Assembly (NCBI GenBank): GCA_031273705.1
Contig: JAISRJ010000298.1
Coordinates: forward strand, 1-6,103
Source: Clostridiales bacterium
GTDB taxonomy: Bacteria; Bacillota; Clostridia; Lachnospirales; WQUN01
Direction of reading: 5' to 3'
Length of the DNA: 6,103 nucleotides
In this document: piece by piece, positions 1 to 5,959 of the stretch
Layout of the letters: every line of letters begins with the position of its first letter
Position numbering within the stretch: position 1 is the first letter of the stretch
The notes under the pieces: generated by a model
Seen by the model: only the letters and a program-made list of their open reading frames with translations
The model's database searches: none
What the model was told of the DNA's origin: nothing
Translations under genes and position numbers: made by a program

Positions 1-1
1 T

Positions 2-442
2 GTAACTCCTTTGGTTCGACCTGTCGATCGGCAGTCGATAGATTTTTGTGTCACCGCGTTTTATTATCAAATGCGTAAACCTGTGTCATACAATGCCAGT
101 CCGTATTGGAATGAGATTACGCGTAAGCAAGCTTTGAATAAATATATCCTGAATGAAAAATTTATTTATATTTGTTATAGAAGCAATGATTCAGAATCCA
201 ACGCGTTACTTCCGATGATAAAATTAGCTGCTTCACGTACAAAGACGACGGTGTTTGCTACAGATTGCGTATATCAAGAGCAAACGGACCCTTGGTTTGG
301 TACGGACGCCCTTAATGGAAATCAAATACGTGCGTATCCGACGATTTTCTTTGTGCATGGGAATAAAAAAATACCCTTTGGGTGTGTACAACCCACGGAT
401 ATTTATGAAATAATGAATGCTTTTACAAACTTTTCTAAATAG
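2..442 (+). CDS. Thioredoxin-fold protein lacking the CxxC motif (5' partial)
   Basis: The frame is open to the left edge of the window, so the gene probably starts upstream. The in-frame TTG at 11 and ATG at 71 have no Shine-Dalgarno site. Counting from the TTG, residues 49-75 look like the first strand and helix of a thioredoxin fold, with ALLPMIKLAA matching the usual helix after the active site. Residues 106-121 contain the AYPTIFFVHGNK segment, i.e. the conserved cis-proline loop (Pro110) and the strand-turn-strand that follows it. Where thioredoxins have WCGPC this protein has roughly NDSES, so both redox cysteines appear to be replaced. A dithiol oxidoreductase role is therefore unlikely; a binding, chaperone-like or structural role is inference. 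It lies 74 bp upstream of a subtilase on the same strand with no terminator between them, so the two may be cotranscribed. The fold call is by eye from short motifs. Confidence 0.6.
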   Translation, partial: VTPLVRPVDRQSIDFCVTAFYYQMRKPVSYNASPYWNEITRKQALNKYILNEKFIYICYRSNDSESNALLPMIKLAASRTKTTVFATDCVYQEQTDPWFGTDALNGNQIRAYPTIFFVHGNKKIPFGCVQPTDIYEIMNAFTNFSK

Positions 443-500
443 AAACATAGGACTCCCTCTCAGAATATAATTAATAGACGAAAACTTTACATGAATGCGT

Positions 501-509
501 AGAGGGGGG
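501..509 (+). promoter_or_regulatory. G-rich Shine-Dalgarno site deciding a TTG start
   Basis: AGAGGGGGG ends 7 nt before TTG 517. The in-frame ATG at 526 would sit 16 nt away, which is too far, and a stop codon at 475-477 leaves no other candidate start upstream. This is the reason for annotating the subtilase from TTG. Confidence 0.75.
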
Positions 510-516
510 CGTTTTT

Positions 517-2238
517 TTGAGCCAGATGCCAATAACAGACATTGTAGCTGATATGCCACTGCAAGACTTTATATTGTCTTCAAATACGAGCGCTTGTGTG
601 ATTCGGCGCAATAATTTTCTAAATCCTGAAATTCGAGATAACCCAAACATTCGTCTGGGCAAAGTGCTAAACGGCAATTATATGATTTGCTATGCGCGTA
701 ACGACATGTATGATACTATTCTTGAGGATACAAGAATTTTTCACAGAAGCGTGCTTTGTGGATTATTGGCTCAGATAGACTTGGAGACCACGGGCATTTC
801 CTCGATTCAACAGCTTCCCTCCTTAAATTTACGCGGCGAGGGTGTATTGCTGGGGTTCGTGGATACCGGCATAGATTACAGAAATGACGCTTTTAGATGG
901 GAGAACGGTGAAACTCGCATTGTGTCTATGTGGGATATGACCGTCCACGGTAATCCGCCTGAAACTTTTAACTTCGGTCAAGAATATACTGAAGAGCAAA
1001 TAAACGCCGCGCTTCATACATCGGATCCCTTAAATTTAGTGCCATTTGAAGATAACGTAGGACACGGGACATTTTTGGCGTCCGTATCGGGCAGCCGTGA
1101 AGGAGGAACTTATCAGGGTGTGGCGCCAGACGCCGAATTTGTGATAGTCAAGCTAAAGGAAGCGTCACCGGGTTATAGGCAGCTATATTTGGTTCCGGAA
1201 GATCAATATAATCTTTATGAATCGACGGATATCATGTTGGGTATAGAGTATCTTATTACCACGGCGAGAAATTTGAATCGACCTATCGCGATATGTATCG
1301 GATTGGGAACTAATTTAACCGGTCACGACGGGTTCAGTATGTTAGAGGATTACATTACCTCTATTTCTCACGAAAACGGTGTGGCTTTGTGTTGCGCGGC
1401 GGGTAACGAAGTCACCAAGAAGCGGCACGCGAGAGGTGAAGTCCAAGAAACCGGATCTATAACGTCTGTGGATATTCAAGTGGGGCAGAGCGGTAAATCT
1501 ATATATATAACTTTGTGGAACTCCAGCAATGACAGATTCTCCGTTTCTGTAACATCGCCTTCCGGTGAGACTATCTCACGACCACCCGCCAGATCCGGAG
1601 GAATGACGACGACGAGACTTATATTGGAAAGTTCTTTAGTCACCATCGGATATGTTTTTCCGTATTATGGGAATGGTTCGCAATTGACAAAGATACAGAT
1701 ACATTTTCCCACGCCCGGCATCTGGAGAATAAATGTTTATGGTGAAGTTGTGCTGGAAGGCCCCTTTGACATATGGTTGCCACTGGGTTTACCCGAAGCC
1801 GTCGACGCGGAATTTCTCTCGCCCGATCCATATTATACTATAACGGTGCCAGGGACCGCGATTGGAGTGATATGCTGCGGAGCATACAATTCCAGAGATA
1901 AGAGTTTGTATTATCAGTCGTCATGGGGGCCTTCAAGAATTACAAGTATTTTACCCAATCTGGTCGCGCCGGGTGTGGAGGTTTCGGGGATTTTACCGTC
2001 CGGATATGGGGTAATGACCGGCACGAGTGTGTCGGCGGCTTTTGCACAGGGGGTGTGCGCGCTGCTGTTGCAATGGGGATTGATTAACGGAAACGTAACT
2101 TCTATGAACACATATAATATAAGATCGATTCTGATTCAAGGCTGCGACCGTGATGCGAATATTAATTATCCAAATGAACAATGGGGTTACGGCAGGTTGA
2201 ATTTGTATAATTCGTTCCTGCAGATGAGATCTATGTAG
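517..2238 (+). CDS. Subtilisin-like serine protease, CspA/B/C-like S8 family
   Basis: This is a 573-residue S8 subtilase, the usual length for the Clostridia Csp-like group. The catalytic residues are all visible: Asp116 in GFVDTGID, His183 in VGHGTFLA, Ser504 in MTGTSVSAAFAQG, and the oxyanion-hole Asn297 in AAGNE. Residues 1 to about 105 have the place and size of the Csp prodomain, which in characterised Csp proteins is cut but stays bound. Residues about 307-430 (GEVQETGSI to DIWLPLG) form the beta-rich insert between Asn and Ser that corresponds to the jelly-roll domain of CspB. The region after Ser504 ends with the family's NEQWGYGRLNLY. There is no signal peptide or membrane helix, so it should act in the cytoplasm or inside the spore. 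Characterised relatives activate the cortex hydrolase SleC during spore germination, but no SleC or second Csp gene is present here, so the substrate is unknown. The TTG start is set by the ribosome-binding site at 501-509. Transcription ends at the hairpin at 2256-2283. Confidence 0.92.
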   Translation: MSQMPITDIVADMPLQDFILSSNTSACVIRRNNFLNPEIRDNPNIRLGKVLNGNYMICYARNDMYDTILEDTRIFHRSVLCGLLAQIDLETTGISSIQQLPSLNLRGEGVLLGFVDTGIDYRNDAFRWENGETRIVSMWDMTVHGNPPETFNFGQEYTEEQINAALHTSDPLNLVPFEDNVGHGTFLASVSGSREGGTYQGVAPDAEFVIVKLKEASPGYRQLYLVPEDQYNLYESTDIMLGIEYLITTARNLNRPIAICIGLGTNLTGHDGFSMLEDYITSISHENGVALCCAAGNEVTKKRHARGEVQETGSITSVDIQVGQSGKSIYITLWNSSNDRFSVSVTSPSGETISRPPARSGGMTTTRLILESSLVTIGYVFPYYGNGSQLTKIQIHFPTPGIWRINVYGEVVLEGPFDIWLPLGLPEAVDAEFLSPDPYYTITVPGTAIGVICCGAYNSRDKSLYYQSSWGPSRITSILPNLVAPGVEVSGILPSGYGVMTGTSVSAAFAQGVCALLLQWGLINGNVTSMNTYNIRSILIQGCDRDANINYPNEQWGYGRLNLYNSFLQMRSM

Positions 2239-2245
2239 ATATCAC

Positions 2246-2255
2246 GCCGTACGGC
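2246..2255. repeat. 10-bp perfect palindrome GCCGTACGGC
   Basis: A perfect self-complementary 10-mer lies between the subtilase stop and the terminator hairpin. It has no loop, so it is more likely a protein-binding site or chance than an RNA hairpin. Its role is unknown. Confidence 0.4.
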
Positions 2256-2283
2256 AAAAAATCCCTTGGAAACAAGGGATTTT
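2256..2283. terminator. Bidirectional intrinsic terminator with GNRA tetraloop
   Basis: An 11-bp perfect stem (2258-2268 with 2273-2283) is closed by a GAAA tetraloop at 2269-2272. On the + strand the GC core is followed by four T. On the - strand it is followed by six T, the complement of A 2256-2261. It sits between two convergent genes, 18 bp after the subtilase stop and about 90 bp after the permease stop, so it can end transcripts from both sides. Confidence 0.9.
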
Positions 2284-2356
2284 CAAATAGTTATGCATTG
2301 GCAAAAGTCAAATTTAGCGGAGCTGCGCCAAAAACTTGGCAAGAATATACTTGTGC

Positions 2357-2383
2357 CTACAATTCAGCTGTCTACAATTCAGC
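2357..2383 (-). repeat. In-frame tandem duplication of the permease C-terminal codons and stop
   Basis: The 12-mer CTACAATTCAGC occurs at 2357-2368 and 2372-2383, a 15-bp period. On the minus strand each copy reads Ala-Glu-Leu-stop. The second copy is in frame with the permease, so read-through of its TAG would add Thr-Ala-Glu-Leu and meet another TAG. It is probably a replication-slippage duplication that leaves the product unchanged. Confidence 0.7.
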
Positions 2384-3970
2384 AAACTTTTTTATCCCGA
2401 ACTTCATCAGCCATACATAAATTAACACTGTTGCAACAGCGAACACTCCTGTGCAAATCCATAAAAATGCCATTAATGGAATGATACTATTTAACAGGAA
2501 CGCATACGCAAGCCCTATCCCCGCAATCGTGCCCATCACCCCAAACATAGTAATCATCGCGGACCAACCTTGCTTGACGGCTTGAATTTCATTTGTCCAC
2601 TCAAGTTTTGGGAAATGCAGGTTTATAGCAAGACCGCCAACCGCAATCAGCGTGCCGACAGCTTGCGGGAGTAACATAATAATCAGCCAATCCTCCATGC
2701 TTTTGGCAAAAACCATCGCTGTGCATACCGAAGCGACAAGACAGGGAAATCCGGAGATAAGCAGATGGGTATACACTTTCGATAGAAGGACTGCCTTCGG
2801 CGGCGCGGGAATACTTTTGGCTATCCATAAATTCTTGCCCTCAAGCGATATGAGCGATGCGCTGAGGTTGTTTGTTGCGCACAATAGTACGAGAAAAACC
2901 GCCGCCAAAGCCGCGGGCGGCAGACCGCCGAGCATAGGCAAAAACTCGCCGGCATATGAAAGTATGTCCGACTGTTTCACTATAACTATAACAGATAGAG
3001 CGAGCATAAAAAGTGAGCCGATTGACGAATTGAGTACGACAAACGGTCTGCTCCAATAATGCGCCAATTCTTTTCGTACAAGTGCGGAGATCGCATTGCC
3101 GGCTTTTACCGTTCGCTCTTTATATACGGCCTTTACGACCCCGCGATTTACAATCAGCATTTTCATGTAGTTTGCCGAAAGCAGGGTGATAACCGCCGTA
3201 AATGGCAAAACCGACCATAGTGTGAATATTAGACCGCCGCCGACACTGCCCTCCGCAATACCTTTGCCGAAAGCGTAAAACATCGGCATTGCCCGTCGAA
3301 ACGCTTCCGCGAGTTCCAAGCCTTTACTCACCAACTCGCCTAAATATCCCTGAAAGTTGGCAAACACATAGAAGTATGCCAATAAAAAGCCGATAGAAAA
3401 AGCAAGGGTTATGACATTTTTGTGCGGCAACCGCGACGTGACCGCGCCCAGCAGCCACGCAAGTAGCAATGCCGCCGACATAGCCATCAAAGGCAGAAGT
3501 AAAATGCCTATGATAAAAAACAAAGCGCCGGCAGCCGTCGCGTAACCGCCCGCAAGCCATAACACGAACGCTGGTACAGCGGCGATAAGCACAAACACAT
3601 ATTCAAACGTGAGAATCACAAGCAGACGACTTATCAAAACAGATGAGGGCTTTATGGGCATAGACAGGAGCAATTCATTATCTTTGGCGCCGAAAAGCTG
3701 TGCCGACGCTGTGAAAATTGTACTAAACACACATATCCCAAACACTATGAGGGCTAGAAAGGCAAAATAGAGCCAGCCAATTCCCATAGAAAAGAACGGT
3801 TCAAGCAATGAACTGAACAATGCCGTAAACATACCGATTAATATGGCGGTCAGATAAACCGCTATAAACGCGACAAGCAGTATCTTTCCGGCTCCAGCTT
3901 TCTTTTTGTCTGTCTTGACAAAGTTTGCGCCTAAAGCCTTTAAGTTGAGTATAAACAAAGTTTTTATCAT
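2372..3970 (-). CDS. ABC-2-type exporter permease, 12-helix
   Basis: This is a 532-residue integral membrane protein resembling the putative ABC exporter permeases of Firmicutes (ABC_tran_2-like). Twelve hydrophobic segments can be read at roughly 30-50, 65-86, 114-139, 146-174, 187-204, 247-266, 316-332, 351-366, 402-421, 428-449, 472-491 and 497-521. The two halves look related: SMPIKPSSVLISR (103-115) after an FGAKDNE stretch matches SIPAPPKAVLLSK (386-398) after LEGKN. That suggests a fused duplication, so one chain may supply the whole membrane part of the transporter. Its ATG overlaps the stop of the ATPase gene as ATGA, with GAGGG at 3977-3981 as ribosome-binding site, so the two are probably coupled and work as one complex. 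The substrate cannot be inferred. The gene converges on the subtilase and ends toward the shared terminator. Confidence 0.88.
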   Translation of the reverse strand: MIKTLFILNLKALGANFVKTDKKKAGAGKILLVAFIAVYLTAILIGMFTALFSSLLEPFFSMGIGWLYFAFLALIVFGICVFSTIFTASAQLFGAKDNELLLSMPIKPSSVLISRLLVILTFEYVFVLIAAVPAFVLWLAGGYATAAGALFFIIGILLLPLMAMSAALLLAWLLGAVTSRLPHKNVITLAFSIGFLLAYFYVFANFQGYLGELVSKGLELAEAFRRAMPMFYAFGKGIAEGSVGGGLIFTLWSVLPFTAVITLLSANYMKMLIVNRGVVKAVYKERTVKAGNAISALVRKELAHYWSRPFVVLNSSIGSLFMLALSVIVIVKQSDILSYAGEFLPMLGGLPPAALAAVFLVLLCATNNLSASLISLEGKNLWIAKSIPAPPKAVLLSKVYTHLLISGFPCLVASVCTAMVFAKSMEDWLIIMLLPQAVGTLIAVGGLAINLHFPKLEWTNEIQAVKQGWSAMITMFGVMGTIAGIGLAYAFLLNSIIPLMAFLWICTGVFAVATVLIYVWLMKFGIKKFAEL

Positions 3971-4680
3971 TTTCCGCCCTCATCAAGCTCGAAGAAGATC
4001 GCTTCAAGAGATGAATCACCGCGAACCTTATCCATTTCGCCATACGCAACGAGTTTGCCGTCCTTTATGATTGCAACCTTGTCGCATAATTTTTCCGCAA
4101 CCTCAAGAACATGGGTTGAAAAGAACACCGCACCGCCCTTGTCGCATTTCTCACGCATAATCTCTTTGACAGCGCGGGAGGCTTTCGGGTCAAGTCCCAC
4201 AAACGGCTCGTCAAGTACCATAAGCCGCGGCTCGTGAATGAGAGCGGAAATTAGGGCCAATTTCTGCTTCATACCGTGGGAATACGCCGAGATATACTGC
4301 GCGAGGTCGGCGGTCAGTTCAAATATCTCGGCATACTTATGAATCCGCTCCCTTCGCTCTATGGTCCCCACGCCATACACATCCGCAATGAAGTTTAAGT
4401 ATTTTATGCCTGACAGGAAGTCATACAGTTCGGGATTGTCAGGGATATACGCGATATTTTTCTTACATTCAAGCGGCTCACGCTTAACGGATCTTCCACC
4501 AATGAATATCTCGCCGCCGTCGAATTCAAGAATCCCGCAAACAGCCTTAATGGTCGTGGTTTTGCCCGCGCCGTTATGTCCGATGAAACCGCATATTTCA
4601 CCTTTCGCGATATGAAGCGAAAGGTCGTCTACGGCTCGTTTGCCGCCATAAGTTTTTGTTAGGTTTGAAATGTTAAGCAT
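3967..4680 (-). CDS. ABC transporter ATP-binding protein
   Basis: A 237-residue cytoplasmic ATPase that powers the adjacent 12-helix permease. The motifs are in order: Walker A GHNGAGKTT (34-42), a Q-loop region reading YIPDNPELY (78-86) with Asp81 where many ABC proteins have Gln, signature YSHGMKQK (133-140) in place of LSGGQ, Walker B MVLDEP (154-159) with Glu158, D-loop GLD (162-164), and the switch His190 in FFSTH. YSxGMKQK signatures are usual in ABC-2-type exporters. The frame extends upstream to 4773, but the ATG at 4678-4680 is preferred because AAGGAG lies 7 nt before it and MLNISNLTKTYG matches a normal N-terminus for the family. The last four bases overlap the permease start. No promoter was found in the 110 bp upstream. 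Confidence 0.95.
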   Translation of the reverse strand: MLNISNLTKTYGGKRAVDDLSLHIAKGEICGFIGHNGAGKTTTIKAVCGILEFDGGEIFIGGRSVKREPLECKKNIAYIPDNPELYDFLSGIKYLNFIADVYGVGTIERRERIHKYAEIFELTADLAQYISAYSHGMKQKLALISALIHEPRLMVLDEPFVGLDPKASRAVKEIMREKCDKGGAVFFSTHVLEVAEKLCDKVAIIKDGKLVAYGEMDKVRGDSSLEAIFFELDEGGK

Positions 4681-4789
4681 TATTATTCTCCTTTTGCTTA
4701 TCTTCTGCTTTAGGCATTTTAGGCGGCGTGGTAATAATGTTGATACCGCGCAATCGGCACCCTTCCGCTTCATTATTTTGTGTGAGCGA
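4673..4789 (-). pseudogene. Possible C-terminal remnant of a lost upstream operon gene
   Basis: The minus frame ending in TAA at 4673-4675 overlaps the ATPase ATG by 8 nt (ATGCTTAA), an arrangement typical of operon partners. Its last 25 or so residues (GINIITTPPKMP, then KAEDKQKENNNA) look like a charged protein tail. Upstream, the frame runs straight into a terminator hairpin and tRNA sequence, so any real protein must have lost its N-terminal part at about 4790. No family is recognised. Chance openness of the frame is a real alternative. Confidence 0.25.
4688..4693 (-). promoter_or_regulatory. Shine-Dalgarno site fixing the ATPase start
   Basis: AAGGAG on the minus strand, 7 nt from ATG 4680. 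It excludes the longer in-frame start at 4773, which has no comparable site and would add 31 residues rich in Arg and Lys. Confidence 0.85.
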
Positions 4790-4790
4790 C

Positions 4791-4825
4791 AAAAGACCTA
4801 TAACAGTTGAGATTATAGGTCTTTT
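4791..4825 (-). terminator. Intrinsic terminator downstream of the tRNA-Arg fragment
   Basis: A 13-bp perfect stem (4791-4803 with 4813-4825) encloses a 9-nt loop. On the minus strand it starts 4 nt beyond the 3' end of the tRNA sequence and ends in four T; on the + strand it ends in five T. Its position suggests it is the native terminator of the tRNA-Arg gene, left in place when the 5' part of the tRNA was displaced. Confidence 0.8.
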
Positions 4826-4829
4826 TAAC

Positions 4830-4876
4830 CGTGTGCGAAAGGATTTGAACCCTCGGCCTTCTGATCCGTAGTCAAA
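4830..4876 (-). tRNA. tRNA-Arg(ACG) 3' half, pseudo; probable attachment site
   Basis: Reading the minus strand, an anticodon stem TTTGA/TCAGA (4872-4876 with 4860-4864) encloses the loop CTACGGA (4865-4871) with anticodon ACG. Then come a 5-nt variable loop, a T-arm GAGGG-TTCAAAT-CCTTT (4838-4854), the 3' acceptor strand CGCACAC (4831-4837) and a discriminator G (4830). No CCA is encoded. A complete tRNA would need about GTGTGCG some 40 nt further upstream; no such sequence exists and no normal D-arm is formed, so only the 3' half is present. Tyrosine integrases commonly target tRNA 3' ends and duplicate this half at one element end, and such an integrase gene ends about 170 bp away. The 5' limit of 4876 is where resemblance to bacterial tRNA-Arg(ACG) fades by eye. 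Confidence 0.8.
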
Positions 4877-4910
4877 GACTCCAGCTTTTTCCAACCTGCT
4901 TATATTGACT

Positions 4911-4939
4911 ATTATAACCGGAAAGCCTTGAAAAATCAA
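4911..4939 (-). promoter_or_regulatory. Sigma-A-type promoter reading into the tRNA-Arg fragment
   Basis: On the minus strand TTGATT (4934-4939) and a perfect TATAAT (4911-4916) are separated by exactly 17 nt. Transcription would start near 4904 and run through the tRNA half to the terminator at 4791-4825, giving an RNA of about 110 nt. Read-through would reach the ABC exporter operon, which has no evident promoter of its own. Confidence 0.6.
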
Positions 4940-4941
4940 GG
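4926..4941. repeat. Palindrome CCTTGA-AAAA-TCAAGG over the -35 box
   Basis: A perfect 6-bp inverted repeat with a 4-nt spacer covers the -35 hexamer of the leftward promoter. This is the usual geometry of a repressor operator, but it could also be an integrase or accessory-protein site at the element end. Confidence 0.4.
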
Positions 4942-4999
4942 AAAACTAACTGTCAATTATATGAAATATTATGCAAGTATTTGTACATATTCCCCAGTA

Positions 5000-5030
5000 A
5001 AAATTCAGTCACTCAGTCAAAATTCAGTCA
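5000..5030. repeat. Three CAGTCA direct repeats, possible integrase arm-type sites
   Basis: CAGTCA occurs at 5006-5011, 5014-5019 and 5025-5030. The outer two are within identical 12-mers AAAATTCAGTCA (5000-5011 and 5019-5030). They lie between the tRNA fragment and the integrase stop, where tyrosine integrases often have direct-repeat arm sites. The stretch 5006-5013 (CAGTCACT) also resembles, as recalled, the lambda Int arm consensus, which may be chance. Confidence 0.45.
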
Positions 5031-5043
5031 GACCAAATAGCCG

Positions 5044-5952
5044 TTAAAGGTTGATTTTAAGCGGTTTTTGGGCTTGAGATTTTTCATATTCTGATTTAAT
5101 CTTTTGATAAGAAATCTCTGTGTAAATCTGAGTTGTATCTATCCTTTCGTGGCCCATTAAATGCTGCAACACTTCAAGTCTCATATCCGTGGCAACAAAA
5201 TGGGTCGCGAATGAATGCCGAAGTATATGCGGATAGACTCGGCTATCAATCCCGGATTTCTCACCAATGTTACTTATTATTTTTTCCAACATGCGAGGGC
5301 TTAGACGCTCGTGTTTTCCGCGTTTGCTTACAAATAGCGCATCGCTTTCCCTGCAAGAGTTATGAAGATAATTATTTAGAAAATTACAAGCTGTGACGGA
5401 GAAAAATACAATGCGCTCTTTTTTGCCTTTGCCCATGATGAAAATCGAACGATCCTTAAAATCGATATTCCTAATGTCTATTTCTGCAAGTTCTGATACT
5501 CTACATCCTGTAGAGTAAAATAGTTCAAAAATAGCCTTTTCGTGTATATCTGAACAGGCATTTCTTAATTGTTCTATATCTTTGGGCTGTAGGGCGCGTC
5601 TTAAATTCTTTCTATCATACTTTACTGCGCTTATTCTCGATGAGGGATTTTTAGAAATAATATTGTTCTCCAAAAGCCATACAAAGAAATGTTTTAGCAC
5701 ATAGAGTTCTGTGACTCTGCTGCTTATTTTTAAACGGCGGTCTTTGTCTAAGTAGTCCATGCACCCATGAATATCTTCATAGGAAATTTTACTAATATTG
5801 ATACAATCTTTTAGCCATCTACGAAATGCATGCAATCTATTTGCATAATAATTTGTAGTATGCTCTGATAATGAATCTTCTAGTCGCGCTTCAATATATA
5901 GGTTGATCAATTTTTCAAAGCATATATCGTTACTTGTATATTTTTCGCTCAA
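5044..5952 (-). CDS. Tyrosine recombinase/integrase, XerC/D-like
   Basis: A 302-residue site-specific recombinase cutting and rejoining DNA through a covalent phosphotyrosine link. Counted from TTG 5952, the catalytic residues are Arg151 in STGCRVSEL, Lys175 in MGKGKKER, His242 and Arg245 in HILRHSF, His268 in LMGHE and nucleophile Tyr277 in TTQIYTE. Number and spacing match XerD closely. Residues about 10-95 form the N-terminal helical SAM-like DNA-binding domain and about 118-302 the catalytic domain. The frame opens at ATG 5988, which would add 12 residues (314 aa), but that ATG has no Shine-Dalgarno site and lies inside a 10-bp hairpin stem. TTG 5952 has GAGGGG 7 nt upstream and gives the usual family length, so it is preferred; the longer form is not excluded. 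The nearby tRNA half and repeats argue for an element integrase rather than housekeeping XerC/D. Base composition is AT-richer than the exporter operon. Confidence 0.93.
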   Translation of the reverse strand: MSEKYTSNDICFEKLINLYIEARLEDSLSEHTTNYYANRLHAFRRWLKDCINISKISYEDIHGCMDYLDKDRRLKISSRVTELYVLKHFFVWLLENNIISKNPSSRISAVKYDRKNLRRALQPKDIEQLRNACSDIHEKAIFELFYSTGCRVSELAEIDIRNIDFKDRSIFIMGKGKKERIVFFSVTACNFLNNYLHNSCRESDALFVSKRGKHERLSPRMLEKIISNIGEKSGIDSRVYPHILRHSFATHFVATDMRLEVLQHLMGHERIDTTQIYTEISYQKIKSEYEKSQAQKPLKINL

Positions 5953-5959
5953 GTCAGAA

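Larger units (their letters stand above)
4681..5043. other. 363-bp gap between ATPase and recombinase, dense in signals
   Basis: No intact gene is supported here. The gap holds the possible gene remnant, a terminator hairpin, a tRNA-Arg 3' half, a leftward promoter, a palindrome and three CAGTCA repeats, each listed separately. The part right of about 4880 is visibly AT-rich, like the recombinase gene and unlike the exporter operon. This fits a chromosome-element boundary close to the tRNA fragment. Confidence 0.7.

Noticed and set aside
466..471. TATAAT as a promoter for the subtilase
   Set aside because: The -10 is perfect, but the best -35 at 17 nt spacing (GAAACA, 443-448) matches only half of TTGACA. 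The surrounding DNA is AT-rich, so it is not called.
2266..2484. 72-codon + strand ORF after the subtilase
   Set aside because: It starts inside the terminator stem, has no ribosome-binding site and overlaps the permease gene antisense.
2652..3059. 135-codon + strand ORF inside the permease gene
   Set aside because: It is antisense to a clear membrane-protein gene, has no recognisable domain or ribosome-binding site, and is a typical frame shadow.
4830..4909. Complete, functional tRNA-Arg
   Set aside because: The sequence where the 5' acceptor strand should be (GTCAATA) pairs at only about two positions with CGCACAC, the D-arm is abnormal, and there are extra nucleotides before the anticodon stem.
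4673..4939. 88-codon minus-strand ORF as one gene
   Set aside because: Its middle is a translation of the tRNA-Arg half (GSEGRGFKSFRTR is a typical tRNA artefact) and of the terminator hairpin. Only the last 25 or so residues have any claim to be coding.
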